Assembly: GCF_900115785.1 (NCBI RefSeq)
Contig: NZ_FOYS01000002.1
Span: forward strand, 620,001 to 684,000
Source: Halogeometricum limi
Lineage (GTDB): Archaea; Halobacteriota; Halobacteria; Halobacteriales; Haloferacaceae
DNA length: 64,000 nucleotides
Reading direction: 5' to 3'
In this document: positions 1 to 8,243 of the stretch, in pieces
Layout: the number at the start of each line of letters is the position of its first letter
How positions within the stretch are numbered: position 1 is the stretch's first letter
The notes under the pieces: model-generated
Told to the model about the DNA's origin: nothing
Databases searched by the model: none
Seen by the model: the letters and a program-made list of their open reading frames with translations, nothing else
Program-made: the position numbers and the translations under genes

Positions 1-510
1 ATGCAAGAGACAGTCGGACGTCGACAGCAGACCCGTGCGCCGAAGACGGACGCCTTCGCCCGCGGGCGAACCGTCGAGGTGTGGGTACGGCGAACCGCGG
101 ACAGGCGGGCGGACGAACTGCCGTGCGTGGCGCAACTGCGCCGTCTCGAACGGGCGGGCGCGGTCGACGACGTGGTCGTTCGCGAGTGGGACCAGACGGT
201 CCCCGTAGAGCGACCGCGGGGAGTCCGAGAGACGTTCCTCAGAGAGCGCATCGCGGACTTCCGCGAGTGGGCGTGGCTGACCGGGGCCGAACTCCCGGCC
301 TTCGAGCACGTGGAGACGGTGGGCGTCGGGCGCATGGGACCGGAGCGAACGGAGCAGTTCCTGCCGCCGTTCGCCGTCGCCGTCTACGACGACGGCATCC
401 TCACGGCGGTGCTTCCGCACGAACGCGGCGGGCACACGACGACGGTGACGGACTGGCTGGACCGACCCGAGGAGGCGGTCCGCCCGACCGAACCGCTCGT
501 CGTCTGCTGA
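1..510 (+). CDS. haloarchaeal HTH-domain-like protein
   Basis: A 169-residue soluble protein. Residues about 22-70 (from VEVWVRR through VDDVVVREWD) and a C-terminal part with PPFAVAVYDDGILTAVLPH resemble a small haloarchaeal family usually annotated as HTH-domain proteins. A relative lies at 47915-48499 in this window, sharing the order VE-x-W near the N-terminus, a middle segment with GPE, and an aliphatic strand before the C-terminal repeat of charged residues. Function is unknown; regulatory DNA binding is only inferred from family naming. The ATG is the first base of the window, so promoter and any upstream start cannot be seen. It is followed after 57 bases by the tRNA methyltransferase gene on the same strand. 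Confidence 0.75.
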   Translation: MQETVGRRQQTRAPKTDAFARGRTVEVWVRRTADRRADELPCVAQLRRLERAGAVDDVVVREWDQTVPVERPRGVRETFLRERIADFREWAWLTGAELPAFEHVETVGVGRMGPERTEQFLPPFAVAVYDDGILTAVLPHERGGHTTTVTDWLDRPEEAVRPTEPLVVC

Positions 511-567
511 GCGGTCCCGTCTCCGCCGAAGCGTCACGCTTACTCCGGTTCACCGTCAGCATCGGAC

Positions 568-1551
568 ATGAACGTCCCTTGCGTCCGCGTCCCGACGAGC
601 GAGGGGGAGGCGGCGCGGCGCGCCCTCGCCGACCGCGACCTCGTGGACCAGTCGTACGAGATTACCGTCCGAGAGGGGTCGCTGTACATCCCCGTGACGG
701 ACGCGTCCGCGGCCGGTTCGGAGTTCGAAGTCGTCGAGTTCGAGGTGGACGCCCGCGAGACGCAGACGATGCCCGCGGACATTCTCGGCTTCGAACCGAC
801 GTACGAACGCCTCGGCGACGTGGTGATTCTGGACGAGCACGACCCCGAACGCGCCCGCCGCATCGCCGACGGCATCGCCGACTCCGACCTCCGCGCGGAG
901 ACGGTGGTCAACCGCGCCTCGAAAGTGAAAGGCGAACTCCGCGTCCGCGACTGGGACGTCCTCGTCGGCACCTCCACGGAGACGGAACACCGCGAGTACG
1001 GGTGTTCGTTCCTCCTCGACATCGCCGAGGTGTACTTCTCGCCCCGACTCGCGACCGAACGACACCGCGTCGTCGAACAGGTCCGGGAGGGAGAGCAGGT
1101 GTTCGACATGTTCGCGGGCGTCGGCCCCTTCGTCGTCCCGATGGCGAAACGCGGTGCCGACGTGGTCGGCTGTGACCTCAACGCCGTCGCCGTCGACTAC
1201 CTCCGCGAGAACGCCCGCCGAAACGGCGTCGAAGACCGAGTCACAGCGGTACAGGGCGACGTGCGCGAGGTGGCCGCCGACTACGAGGGCTGGGCGGACA
1301 GATTGGTGATGAACCTCCCGCACAGCGCCGGGGACTTCCTCGACGCCGCCGTCCGACTGGCGGGCGAGGAGTGCGTGATTCACTACTACGACATCCAGCA
1401 CGAGGACGACCCGTTCGGCCCCGGAATCGAGGCTATCCGCGAGGCGGCCGAACCCGAGTACGAGGTTCGCATCGACACCGAGCGAATCGTCCGGTCGTAC
1501 GCGCCGCACGAGTACAACGTGTGTGTCGACGTCACGCTCACTGCGCGCTGA
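568..1551 (+). CDS. trm5: tRNA (guanine37-N1)-methyltransferase, Trm5 family
   Basis: 327 residues. By family it transfers a methyl group from S-adenosylmethionine to G37 next to the anticodon, which prevents frameshifting; cytoplasmic. The N-terminal third matches the Trm5 D1/D2 region, with ADILGFEPTYERLGDVVIL. The Rossmann core follows, with the SAM-binding motif DMFAGVGPFVVPMAK near residue 180, an acidic strand end GCDLNAVAVDYL and the catalytic motif MNLPHSA near residue 250. Length fits the shorter archaeal Trm5b type. The ATG at 568 is the first in frame after the upstream gene. tRNA-Thr follows 59 bases downstream on the same strand, a plausible but unproven functional association. 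Confidence 0.9.
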   Translation: MNVPCVRVPTSEGEAARRALADRDLVDQSYEITVREGSLYIPVTDASAAGSEFEVVEFEVDARETQTMPADILGFEPTYERLGDVVILDEHDPERARRIADGIADSDLRAETVVNRASKVKGELRVRDWDVLVGTSTETEHREYGCSFLLDIAEVYFSPRLATERHRVVEQVREGEQVFDMFAGVGPFVVPMAKRGADVVGCDLNAVAVDYLRENARRNGVEDRVTAVQGDVREVAADYEGWADRLVMNLPHSAGDFLDAAVRLAGEECVIHYYDIQHEDDPFGPGIEAIREAAEPEYEVRIDTERIVRSYAPHEYNVCVDVTLTAR

Positions 1552-1610
1552 TTCGGAAGTCTTTTGTCTATCATCGGGGTATGAAGGAATGCAGACGAAC
1601 GCCCCACCGC

Positions 1611-1683
1611 GCCGGTGTAGCTCAGCTGGCAGAGCGATTCCTTCGTAAGGAATAGGCCGAGGGTTCAAATCCCTCCACCGGCT
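1611..1683 (+). tRNA. tRNA-Thr (anticodon CGT)
   Basis: A complete cloverleaf is visible. The acceptor stem pairs GCCGGTG (1611-1617) with CACCGGC (1676-1682), followed by discriminator T. The anticodon stem pairs ATTCC with GGAAT around the loop TTCGTAA, giving anticodon CGT for ACG threonine codons. The T stem GAGGG/CCCTC encloses TTCAAAT. No intron and no encoded CCA. A T-rich run (1685-1690) follows and may end transcription. Confidence 0.97.
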
Positions 1684-1692
1684 TACTTTTCC

Positions 1693-1737
1693 CGCGAACT
1701 ACCCACCGAGCACCGCGTAGCGTGTGCTCGGTTCGCG
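1693..1737. repeat. two-part stem-loop just downstream of tRNA-Thr
   Basis: CGCGAAC at 1693-1699 pairs with GTTCGCG at 1731-1737. Inside it CGAGCAC (1707-1713) pairs with GTGCTCG (1724-1730) around a ten-base loop, with an unpaired stretch at 1700-1706. It begins nine bases after the tRNA 3' end. It could act in 3' end formation, but no long T run follows it, so its role is open. Confidence 0.6.
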
Positions 1738-1757
1738 TGAGCGGGTGAATACGCGAC

Positions 1758-1812
1758 TGGAGGGATTTGAAGCAGGGGAGCGACTGCAAGGAGCGAGTGA
1801 GGTTCAAATCCC
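1758..1812. repeat. palindrome copying the tRNA-Thr T-arm
   Basis: GGGATTTGAA (1762-1771) is the exact reverse complement of TTCAAATCCC (1803-1812), giving a 51-base palindrome with a 31-base centre. The left arm with its flank, 1758-1771, is the reverse complement of 14 bases of the tRNA-Thr T-arm and acceptor strand (1664-1677). The right arm with its flank (1801-1812) repeats 12 bases of the T-arm in direct orientation. A similar arrangement lies beside tRNA-Gln at 63431-63482. No coding potential is evident between 1684 and 1851. Confidence 0.7.
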
Positions 1813-1851
1813 GTCATCGTACTGTCCTGCCGACATCGCTCTCCGAAAAAC

Positions 1852-2175
1852 TCACCCCTGCCGCTCGAACCGATACGTCGTCACTTCGTCGCTGTCGTCC
1901 CACTCGAACTCCCCGGAGTGGACTCGCTTCATCCGCTCTCGATACGCCGACAGCGACTCGGAGCCTTCGCGCCGTGCGTCCTCGTCGGTCAGGTCGCCGA
2001 GCGTCCGTTTCTCGACGCTCGTGACGGTGTACGTCTCGCCGTCGATTTGGAACCGGTCACCCTCTTCGGCGTAGCGGGTGCTGGCACCGCGAGTGAGTTG
2101 CGTCACGTCGCCGTCGGCGACGGACCGCTGGACGCGTTCGTTCGGGAGCAAGTCGTTCACGTCTATCTCTGCCAT
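1852..2175 (-). CDS. ASCH-domain protein
   Basis: 107 residues. The pattern LTRGASTRYAEEGDRFQIDG, followed by YTVTSVEKRTLGDLTDEDARREG, fits the compact beta-barrel ASCH domain of the PUA-like superfamily, whose members are thought to bind RNA or to hydrolyse modified nucleosides. No catalytic assignment can be made here. The start is the ATG read at 2175 (MAEIDVNDLLP). A longer open frame continues upstream but runs antisense through the diphthine synthase gene and is not credible. The divergent dph5 gene starts 144 bases away, so the shared intergenic region should hold both promoters. Confidence 0.8.
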   Translation of the reverse strand: MAEIDVNDLLPNERVQRSVADGDVTQLTRGASTRYAEEGDRFQIDGETYTVTSVEKRTLGDLTDEDARREGSESLSAYRERMKRVHSGEFEWDDSDEVTTYRFERQG

Positions 2176-2319
2176 ACGCCCAACTCGGGACGGAACGGTG
2201 AAAAGTGTCATCGCCGTTCGCGGCGACGCGCCGAAAGGCGGCCCACCGCGCCGTATCGCTCCCTCGGGACGCCGACGCGAGGACACGCCACTTATCAGAG
2301 GGCCACGCCGAGAGTGAGT

Positions 2320-3150
2320 ATGCTCACCTTCATCGGACTCGGTCTGTACGACGAACGGTCCATCACGGTCGAGGGACGCGACGCCCTCGCGGACGCCGAC
2401 CGCGCGTACGCGGAGTTCTACACGAGTCACCTCGTCGGCGCGACGGTCGAAGACCTCGAAGCGTACCACGACATCGACATCGACGTGCGGGACCGCGCGG
2501 GCGTCGAACAGCATCCCGAGGACATCCTCGACGCCGCCGAGGACGAACACGTCGTCTTCCTGACGGCGGGTGATACGATGATTTCGACGACGCACGTGGA
2601 CCTGCGACTGCGGGCCGTCGAACGCGGTATCGAGACGCGCCTGATTCACGGCGTGACCGCGCAGTCGGCCGCCAGCGGACTCACCGGCCTGCAGAACTAC
2701 CGCTTCGGCAAGGCAGTGACGCTCCCGTTCCCGTACGCGCACGGGGCCGACGGCGTGCCGAAGAGCGTCACCGAGTCTATCGAGGCGAACCGCGAACGCG
2801 GCCTGCACACGCTGGTCTACCTCGATATCAAGGTCGGGGACACCCCGACCAGCAGCCGAAACGCGGAGCGTTTCGGCGACAAATCGGACGACGACGAGTA
2901 CATGACCGGCGACTACGCCGCGGAGATGCTCGCGGAGGGGTGGGAGGACGTCCTCGGGGTCGTCGTCGCCCGCGCCGGAGGCGAGAACCCGGTCGTCGCC
3001 GCCGACCGACTGTCCGCGCTGGCGGACCGCGAGTTCGGCGACCCACTTCACATGCTCGTGATTCCGGGCGACGTCCACCACGTCGAGGCCGACGCGCTCA
3101 GGACGCTCGGCGGCGCGCCGGACGACGTTCTCGCGGAGAACGAAGTCTGA
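2320..3150 (+). CDS. dph5: diphthine synthase
   Basis: 276 residues. It is the S-adenosylmethionine-dependent methyltransferase that methylates the modified histidine of elongation factor 2 on the way to diphthamide. The tetrapyrrole-methylase fold is shown by MLTFIGLGLYDERSITVEG at the N-terminus, then FLTAGDTMISTTHVDL near residue 88 and IHGVTAQSAASGLTGLQNYR. Length fits the family. The ATG at 2320 starts exactly at the conserved first strand. A TATA-like CTTATC lies at 2291-2296, about 27 bases upstream, which fits a leaderless transcript. The gene converges with artA, whose stop lies 44 bases downstream. Confidence 0.93.
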   Translation: MLTFIGLGLYDERSITVEGRDALADADRAYAEFYTSHLVGATVEDLEAYHDIDIDVRDRAGVEQHPEDILDAAEDEHVVFLTAGDTMISTTHVDLRLRAVERGIETRLIHGVTAQSAASGLTGLQNYRFGKAVTLPFPYAHGADGVPKSVTESIEANRERGLHTLVYLDIKVGDTPTSSRNAERFGDKSDDDEYMTGDYAAEMLAEGWEDVLGVVVARAGGENPVVAADRLSALADREFGDPLHMLVIPGDVHHVEADALRTLGGAPDDVLAENEV

Positions 3151-3193
3151 GCTGAACTCGGAAAGTCGAATCGAACGCGAAGACGAGAATCCG

Positions 3194-4132
3194 TTAGACG
3201 CTGCCGCCGCGATTCTGCCGCCCGTCGAGTTCCAAGGCGTCTCTGAGGTCGTACTCGTCTCCCGTGACCATGTAGAGCACGTCCTCGATGACGGTGAGCA
3301 GTTCGGGAATCTCGCGGACGACGAGGTAGGTGACGCCGACGAGAGCGACGACGGCGAGGAACTGGCTGATGATGCGGTCGGAGATGAAGAACGAGACCAT
3401 GTACGGGTCCGAGGAACCGAACATGAGGAGTATCTCGTCGACGAAGAACTGCATGTACTGCTTGCCGAACGCGATGGTGATGAACGTCGTCCGGAGGAGG
3501 TTCAGCGCGTAGATGATGGGGATGGCGATGGCGAGCGCACGGGCCTTTCGGCGAAGCGGTGCGTCGACGGCGGCGATGAGGCCGCCGAAGATGGCCATGC
3601 TCCCGAGTCCGGTACACGCGAGGACGACGGACACGGTCAGTCGATGACTGCCGTCCATGAACAGGAACGTGTTCAGATACCCCTGGTCGCCGACGATCAT
3701 CTCGGGCGAGTAGCCGAGTGCGTTCACGAGGAACGCAGTCTGTGCGGCGACAGTCTCCATGAGGACTCCTCTCGGTGCCGGAATCGTTACCCCGAACAGT
3801 GCGAGCGCCGGAATCGTCTCGAACGGCAGGTAGATGACGCCCATCGCGGCGACGGCCTTCGACAGAACGAACAACGTGTCGCGACCGCTGTAGAGGAGAT
3901 ATCCCGCGTACAGACAGGCGGGAACGGCGGCCAACGAGAGGAATCCCTCGATGTAGCTCTTGTGTTCGAACGCGAAGTGCGGAATCAACTGGAGCCAGAA
4001 GACGGCGAAGAGACCCCACGCGGCAGCGGTTACGGACCGCGCCATCCGCTCGTCTCGGTGAGATAAGAGCGCACCCGAGACGAACGTGGCGATGACCACC
4101 CACGCGAGTGCGTCAGACAGCAGTCCGGGCAT
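3194..4132 (-). CDS. artA: archaeosortase A
   Basis: 312 residues with about eight membrane segments. ArtA is a membrane transpeptidase-like enzyme that removes the PGF-type C-terminal anchor of secreted surface proteins and is linked to their lipid attachment. The three catalytic positions are visible: Cys173 in LACTGLGSM, Arg214 in NLLRTTFI and Arg253 in SDRIISQ. These match the numbering I recall for the Haloferax volcanii enzyme. The gene lies 184 bases downstream of a surface glycoprotein gene that carries exactly this sorting signal, on the same strand. Co-transcription is possible, but a separate promoter is likely given the gap. ATG at 4132 is the first plausible start. Confidence 0.95.
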   Translation of the reverse strand: MPGLLSDALAWVVIATFVSGALLSHRDERMARSVTAAAWGLFAVFWLQLIPHFAFEHKSYIEGFLSLAAVPACLYAGYLLYSGRDTLFVLSKAVAAMGVIYLPFETIPALALFGVTIPAPRGVLMETVAAQTAFLVNALGYSPEMIVGDQGYLNTFLFMDGSHRLTVSVVLACTGLGSMAIFGGLIAAVDAPLRRKARALAIAIPIIYALNLLRTTFITIAFGKQYMQFFVDEILLMFGSSDPYMVSFFISDRIISQFLAVVALVGVTYLVVREIPELLTVIEDVLYMVTGDEYDLRDALELDGRQNRGGSV

Positions 4133-4261
4133 AGAACACAGATAGTGTAGCGAAGGTAAATCCCTTGTCGTTCCGTGCGCCAGTCACGTCAGAGCGGCGG
4201 AGACTAACTGGAACGTGAACGGTAGAGAGTGGAGACGCGAAGCAGTCGCTGGCGGAATGTC

Positions 4262-4311
4262 GCGCGTCGAAAGAAAGTGGTGTGAAGAGAGCCGGCGTGA
4301 ACCGGTGGTTC
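4262..4311 (-). terminator. possible terminator of the surface glycoprotein gene
   Basis: Just after the stop codon, read on the minus strand, a small hairpin GAACC-ACC-GGTTC (4311-4299) is followed by a pyrimidine-rich stretch including CTCTCTTC and CTTTCTTTC. Archaeal termination depends mainly on T-rich stretches, so this is suggestive only. Confidence 0.3.
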
Positions 4312-4316
4312 AGACG

Positions 4317-7001
4317 TTAGTCGCGGCGGACTGCGAGGAGTGCCGCGGCCAGGAGCGCCGTCACAGCGACGACTGCACCGAAGCCGGGCGTGCTCGTCTC
4401 GGTCTCGGTCTCGGAGTCGGCGGGCGCTTCCGTCGCCGTTGCCGTCTCCTCAGGCTCTTCGGTGGCCGTTGCGGTGTCGGCGGGCTCTTCCGTCGCCGTC
4501 GCCGTCTCCTCAGGCGCTTCCGTAGCCGTGACCGTCTCGCTCACTTCCGTGCTGGTCTCGCTGTCGTTGTCCGCAGCGGAGACCGTACCGTCTGCGGTGA
4601 TGGAGTCAGCGACGCCACCACGGACCGTCACCGTGAACGTGTCGTTCGCCGACTGCTCACTGAAGTCGAACACAGCCTCGTACGTCCCGTTCTCGGTGAC
4701 GTACGCGGTCGCCGTCTTCAGGAAGCTCGGCTGCGTGTCGCCGTCCGAGCGAACGCGGAGGTTAATCTCCGTACCGGGTGCGACGTTCGACTCGCCTGCG
4801 ACGGTCTGGTCAGCTGCCGCAGCGACCGTCACGTCGTCGAGCGTGTGCTCGGCTTCGACGAGTTCGTAGCTATCTTCGACGGACTGCTCCTCGTCCGTAC
4901 CGATGGGCGAGTCGTCGGAGACCGTGAAGTTGGCCGTCAGGCCGTCGTCGTCAGCGAGGTCGCGACCCGTCGTGTTGACCTCGTCAGAGTCGAAGACAAC
5001 GAAGTACGTGTCGTTCTCCGCGTCGGAGATGACCGTCGCACTCGAGTTGCCCAGTTCGAGCATGAACGGATCACGGTTCGCACCGGCTTCCGTCTGCTCG
5101 ACCGTCAGCGAGTACGCGCTGCCGTTCAGCGCGAAGAACGCTGCGGTCGTGTTGTCAGCGTCCTGTGCATCGAGCGCACCGGCGAGACCGGACGCTTCGA
5201 GCTGGTGGACGGAGAGGTCGCCGAAGGCGATCTCGTCGTCCTGCGTGATGTTACCGTTGTTGATCGCCGCGTAGACGTCTCCCTTGTTCTCGATCTCAGC
5301 GTTGGACGGAGCCGTCCAACTCTGGAGGGAAGACGTGTTGCGCTCTTCGAGGACGAGGGTACCGACGCCCTGCGCGTCGTCAGAGTCGGAGTCCGTACCG
5401 GTCTGGACTTCGAGGTCGTACTCGCCTGCGTCGAGGAGTGCGTCGACGCTGTTGTCAGAGTCGATCTCTGCGCTGTCTATCTCGTCGTCCTCACCGACGG
5501 AGTAGAGCGTCTCAGCCTGGGTGTCCGAGAGGGAGCCCGAGAGACCGGACGCGGCGTAGGTGTTGAACGAGACGTTGACCATACCGTCACCGTCGTCGTC
5601 GACGACCGTGACGTTGCTCACGAAGCCGACGTCGGACGAGCCGATTTTCAGCGTCGCGGTGTCAGTGTTCTGGAGTTCGACCGTGATGTTCGCGATGTCG
5701 CCACGCTCTTCGGTGACGATGCCTTCTGCGAAGTCAGCCTGGCCCGTGCCGGCTTTCTCGACCACGATGGACGAGGATTCGGCCGTGACGCCGGACTGGT
5801 TGTCCGTCGCGACGACCGTGTAGTTACCCGCGTCGAGGTCCGACGCGTTGAACGTGTAGTCGTATTCGGCCTGACCCGTCAGCGTCGCGCCGATGGTCTC
5901 GACCGTGTCGTCGTCAGCGTCGACGAGTTCCACCGTGACCGGGCGGTCGCCCGCGTTCGCGGAGACCGTGCCCTCGATGGTGCTGTCGTCGTCGTTCGTG
6001 ACCGTCAGGTCGTCGACGGAGACGGAGAGACCCAGTTCGCGAATCTCGATGGTCGCGTTCTGCATCTCGTCGCCGTCGAAGACGACTTCGTACTCACCGA
6101 CGTCGCGGTTCTCGGTGTCGAAGACGTAGACCTTGCTGTTGTCGCCCGTGGAACCGGAGCGGAAGAACGAGTTGTCGTCCGCCGTGCCGGTGATTTCGAC
6201 GTCCGTGGACGTGTTGTTCGAGACGACGGCGACCGTCGAGCCCTTGTAGGCGTCGTCGGAGTCGCCGACGTTCGTCGTGACTGCGGCGAACTCGACGTCA
6301 GCCGTCTTGTTCTTCGCGTACGTGTTACCCGACTCGTCCGTGACCTTGTAGGTCACTTCGAGGTCTTCCGTGTAGGCCTGACCGAGCGTCGCGACGACGC
6401 GACCGTTGTCAACCTCGAAGCCCGTCACGAGGTTCGTGTTGCCGTCAACCTTCGAGACGTTGAGCGTCTGGACGGTGACATTCTCGTCGAACGCGAGTTC
6501 GACTTCAGCGGTGTTGTTCGTGCTGTTGTCGAAGTGGACAGCGGACTGAAGGACCGGCGCGGCGGCCTTCGTGACCGTCAGTTGGTCCTCAACGGTCTCG
6601 TTTGCTTCGATGCTCGAGGATGGGGCGTTCGTCGTTTCAGCGGCAGAAACGTTGTACGTGCCCGTCGAGAGACTCGAAACATCAAAGTCAGTGAAGCTAG
6701 CCGGTGCTCCGTTGTTGACAGTTTCGTTCGGTTCGCTGTCGTTCAGGAAACCGTCTCCGTTAACGTCCACCCACAGGGTGAACTGTTCCGGCGTACCGTC
6801 GCTATCAGAAACCGATGCAGAGTCTATGGTGGCGGACGACCCAGCCTCGACAGAGACCGAGTTACCGTCGCCCGCACCGAGATCGATCGCGGAAGCGTCC
6901 GCAGCAGCGGTGCCCGTGAACGCGATGGTGCCGGCGAAAACCGACATAACCATCAGCGCCGCGAGAACGACTGCGCGGAACTGCTCTTTGTTGCGTGTCA
7001 T
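4317..7001 (-). CDS. csg: S-layer-type surface glycoprotein with PGF-CTERM anchor
   Basis: 894 residues, secreted and highly acidic. Residues 1-34 form a Sec signal peptide (MTRNKEQFRAVV through FTGTAAA) of the haloarchaeal surface-glycoprotein type. The body is rich in beta-sandwich-like repeats and has more than twenty N-x-S/T sequons, consistent with heavy N-glycosylation. Residues 825-864 are four ten-residue Thr/Glu/Pro/Ala repeats, a likely O-glycosylated stalk. The C-terminus has TPGFG (871-875), a hydrophobic helix and RRD, the tripartite PGF-CTERM signal recognised by archaeosortase A, encoded directly downstream. It is probably the main S-layer protein, although other PGF-CTERM surface proteins share this plan. 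Confidence 0.92.
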   Translation of the reverse strand: MTRNKEQFRAVVLAALMVMSVFAGTIAFTGTAAADASAIDLGAGDGNSVSVEAGSSATIDSASVSDSDGTPEQFTLWVDVNGDGFLNDSEPNETVNNGAPASFTDFDVSSLSTGTYNVSAAETTNAPSSSIEANETVEDQLTVTKAAAPVLQSAVHFDNSTNNTAEVELAFDENVTVQTLNVSKVDGNTNLVTGFEVDNGRVVATLGQAYTEDLEVTYKVTDESGNTYAKNKTADVEFAAVTTNVGDSDDAYKGSTVAVVSNNTSTDVEITGTADDNSFFRSGSTGDNSKVYVFDTENRDVGEYEVVFDGDEMQNATIEIRELGLSVSVDDLTVTNDDDSTIEGTVSANAGDRPVTVELVDADDDTVETIGATLTGQAEYDYTFNASDLDAGNYTVVATDNQSGVTAESSSIVVEKAGTGQADFAEGIVTEERGDIANITVELQNTDTATLKIGSSDVGFVSNVTVVDDDGDGMVNVSFNTYAASGLSGSLSDTQAETLYSVGEDDEIDSAEIDSDNSVDALLDAGEYDLEVQTGTDSDSDDAQGVGTLVLEERNTSSLQSWTAPSNAEIENKGDVYAAINNGNITQDDEIAFGDLSVHQLEASGLAGALDAQDADNTTAAFFALNGSAYSLTVEQTEAGANRDPFMLELGNSSATVISDAENDTYFVVFDSDEVNTTGRDLADDDGLTANFTVSDDSPIGTDEEQSVEDSYELVEAEHTLDDVTVAAAADQTVAGESNVAPGTEINLRVRSDGDTQPSFLKTATAYVTENGTYEAVFDFSEQSANDTFTVTVRGGVADSITADGTVSAADNDSETSTEVSETVTATEAPEETATATEEPADTATATEEPEETATATEAPADSETETETSTPGFGAVVAVTALLAAALLAVRRD
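4410..4529 (-). repeat. four 30-base tandem repeats encoding a Thr/Glu/Pro stalk
   Basis: Within the surface glycoprotein gene, four consecutive ten-residue units read TATEAPEETA, TATEEPADTA, TATEEPEETA and TATEAPADSE. The DNA copies are clearly related but not identical. Such a tract can change copy number by slippage and would alter the spacing between globular part and membrane anchor. Confidence 0.85.
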
Positions 7002-7215
7002 GATTGTTGTGGTGTTGCAAGCGGCGACGACACCTTTCTGCCGACCTGAGGCCGAACGCCCGCGGTAGAACGGACTTGGTCGGCGATACTCACCGTGTCA
7101 CCTTGGGTAGGGGTACGGTGCAAATCTATGCCTTTCGCGTTAAATGTCTTTTGTTAGTGAATGAATTTAGAGACAGAGTTTCTCTTCGTATAACTTGTTT
7201 CTCTTCGGCAGTGTG
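7002..7215 (-). promoter_or_regulatory. promoter and long leader region of the surface glycoprotein gene
   Basis: The 324 bases between this gene and the VOC gene hold no credible coding sequence. Reading the minus strand, TATA-like CATTTAACG lies at 7146-7138 and a second candidate GTTATAC at 7194-7188. The nearer box would start transcription about 115 bases before the ATG, so this transcript would have a long leader, unlike most genes here. No Shine-Dalgarno sequence is seen next to the ATG. The part from 7130 to 7205 is markedly AT-rich. Confidence 0.55.
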
Positions 7216-7325
7216 TGGAACCATACGGGACGGTCGAGCGGAGGCAACGTCGCTCGAACGAAGTCCGAATAGCGGAGAACGAGAACGAGAACGGTCGGGA
7301 GAGTAGCGTTCTTGGCGGGGTCGTC

Positions 7326-8096
7326 TCAGTCGTCGCTCGGTTCGAGAATCTCTATCTCGTGGCCGTCCGGCGTCTTCGTGAAGCCGTAGCGGTTGTCGCA
7401 CGACTCGGGGTCGCGGTAGTCCTCGGCCTCGCGTTCCATGAGCGTCTCCCAGTACTCTCCGAGGTCGTCCGCCCGCACGCAGACGTGGCCCCACGCGTCG
7501 CCCATGTCGTACGTCCGACCGTCGTAGTTGTAGGTGAGTTCGACGGTCATCGCCTCTTCGGAGGCATCTTCGGGCTTCAGGAAGTAGTTCGCGAAGGTGT
7601 CGGACTCCCAGCGCTTCGTCTGGTCGTACTCGAACTTACGAGTCCAGAAGCCGATGGACTCGTCGGCGTCCTCGACGCGCATCATCGTGTGGTCGAGGCT
7701 CCACTTCTCGCCGTAGTCGCGCTTGACGATCTCGATCTCGTGTCCGTCGGGGTCTTTGACGAACGCGTACCGACCGTTACAGGATTCGGGGTCGCGGTAG
7801 TCGTCGACGCCCTCGTCCATCAGTTGCTGATAGGAGGATTCGAGTTCGTCCTCGGGAACGCGGACGGCGATGTGGCCCCACGCGTCGCCCATCTCGTACG
7901 TTCGGTCGTCGTGGTTGTACGTCAGTTCGAGCATCGCCCCCTCCTCGTGGAGGTTCTCCGGACCGAGGTAGACGTTCGTGAACGTGTCCGCCTCCCAGCG
8001 ACCCTTCTCCTCGTAGTCGAGGTGCGTCTGGTACCACTCAAGCGATTCCTCGAGGTCTTCGACGCGCAGCATCACGTGGTCGAGTATGCCGGACAT
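7326..8096 (-). CDS. VOC-family protein with two tandem glyoxalase-like domains
   Basis: 256 residues made of two homologous halves. Each half carries the four metal-ligand positions of the glyoxalase fold: DHVMLRV, LELTYN, WGHIAV and DGHEIEIV in the first, then DHTMMRV, VELTYN, WGHVCV and DGHEIEIL in the second. Both therefore look able to bind a metal. The closest functional type is lactoylglutathione lyase, but haloarchaea lack glutathione and use gamma-glutamylcysteine, so the thiol partner would differ. The start is the ATG at 8096 (MSGILDHV), since earlier in-frame sequence has no domain. A methylglyoxal synthase gene lies at 44724-45119, far away. Confidence 0.9.
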   Translation of the reverse strand: MSGILDHVMLRVEDLEESLEWYQTHLDYEEKGRWEADTFTNVYLGPENLHEEGAMLELTYNHDDRTYEMGDAWGHIAVRVPEDELESSYQQLMDEGVDDYRDPESCNGRYAFVKDPDGHEIEIVKRDYGEKWSLDHTMMRVEDADESIGFWTRKFEYDQTKRWESDTFANYFLKPEDASEEAMTVELTYNYDGRTYDMGDAWGHVCVRADDLGEYWETLMEREAEDYRDPESCDNRYGFTKTPDGHEIEILEPSDD

Positions 8097-8243
8097 GTAC
8101 GACGAGTCGGACGGCGCGTCGAAAAGGGTACCGAACGCGGAAGTACCCGACCGCCGCGTCGGAGCCGAACCGACGGTCCGATACGCACAATACCATCGAA
8201 TCGAAAGGGGGAGTATCGAATCGAAATAGGTGTCCCTCAGAAC

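Noticed and set aside
1622-1807. A 61-residue minus-strand frame covering tRNA-Thr and its palindrome
   Set aside because: It overlaps a complete tRNA gene on the other strand and has no conserved features.
4215-7049. A 944-residue open frame on the plus strand across the surface glycoprotein gene
   Set aside because: It is antisense to a gene with signal peptide and sorting signal. In GC-rich DNA the opposite frame lacks stops; the product is Arg/Val-rich and has no domain.
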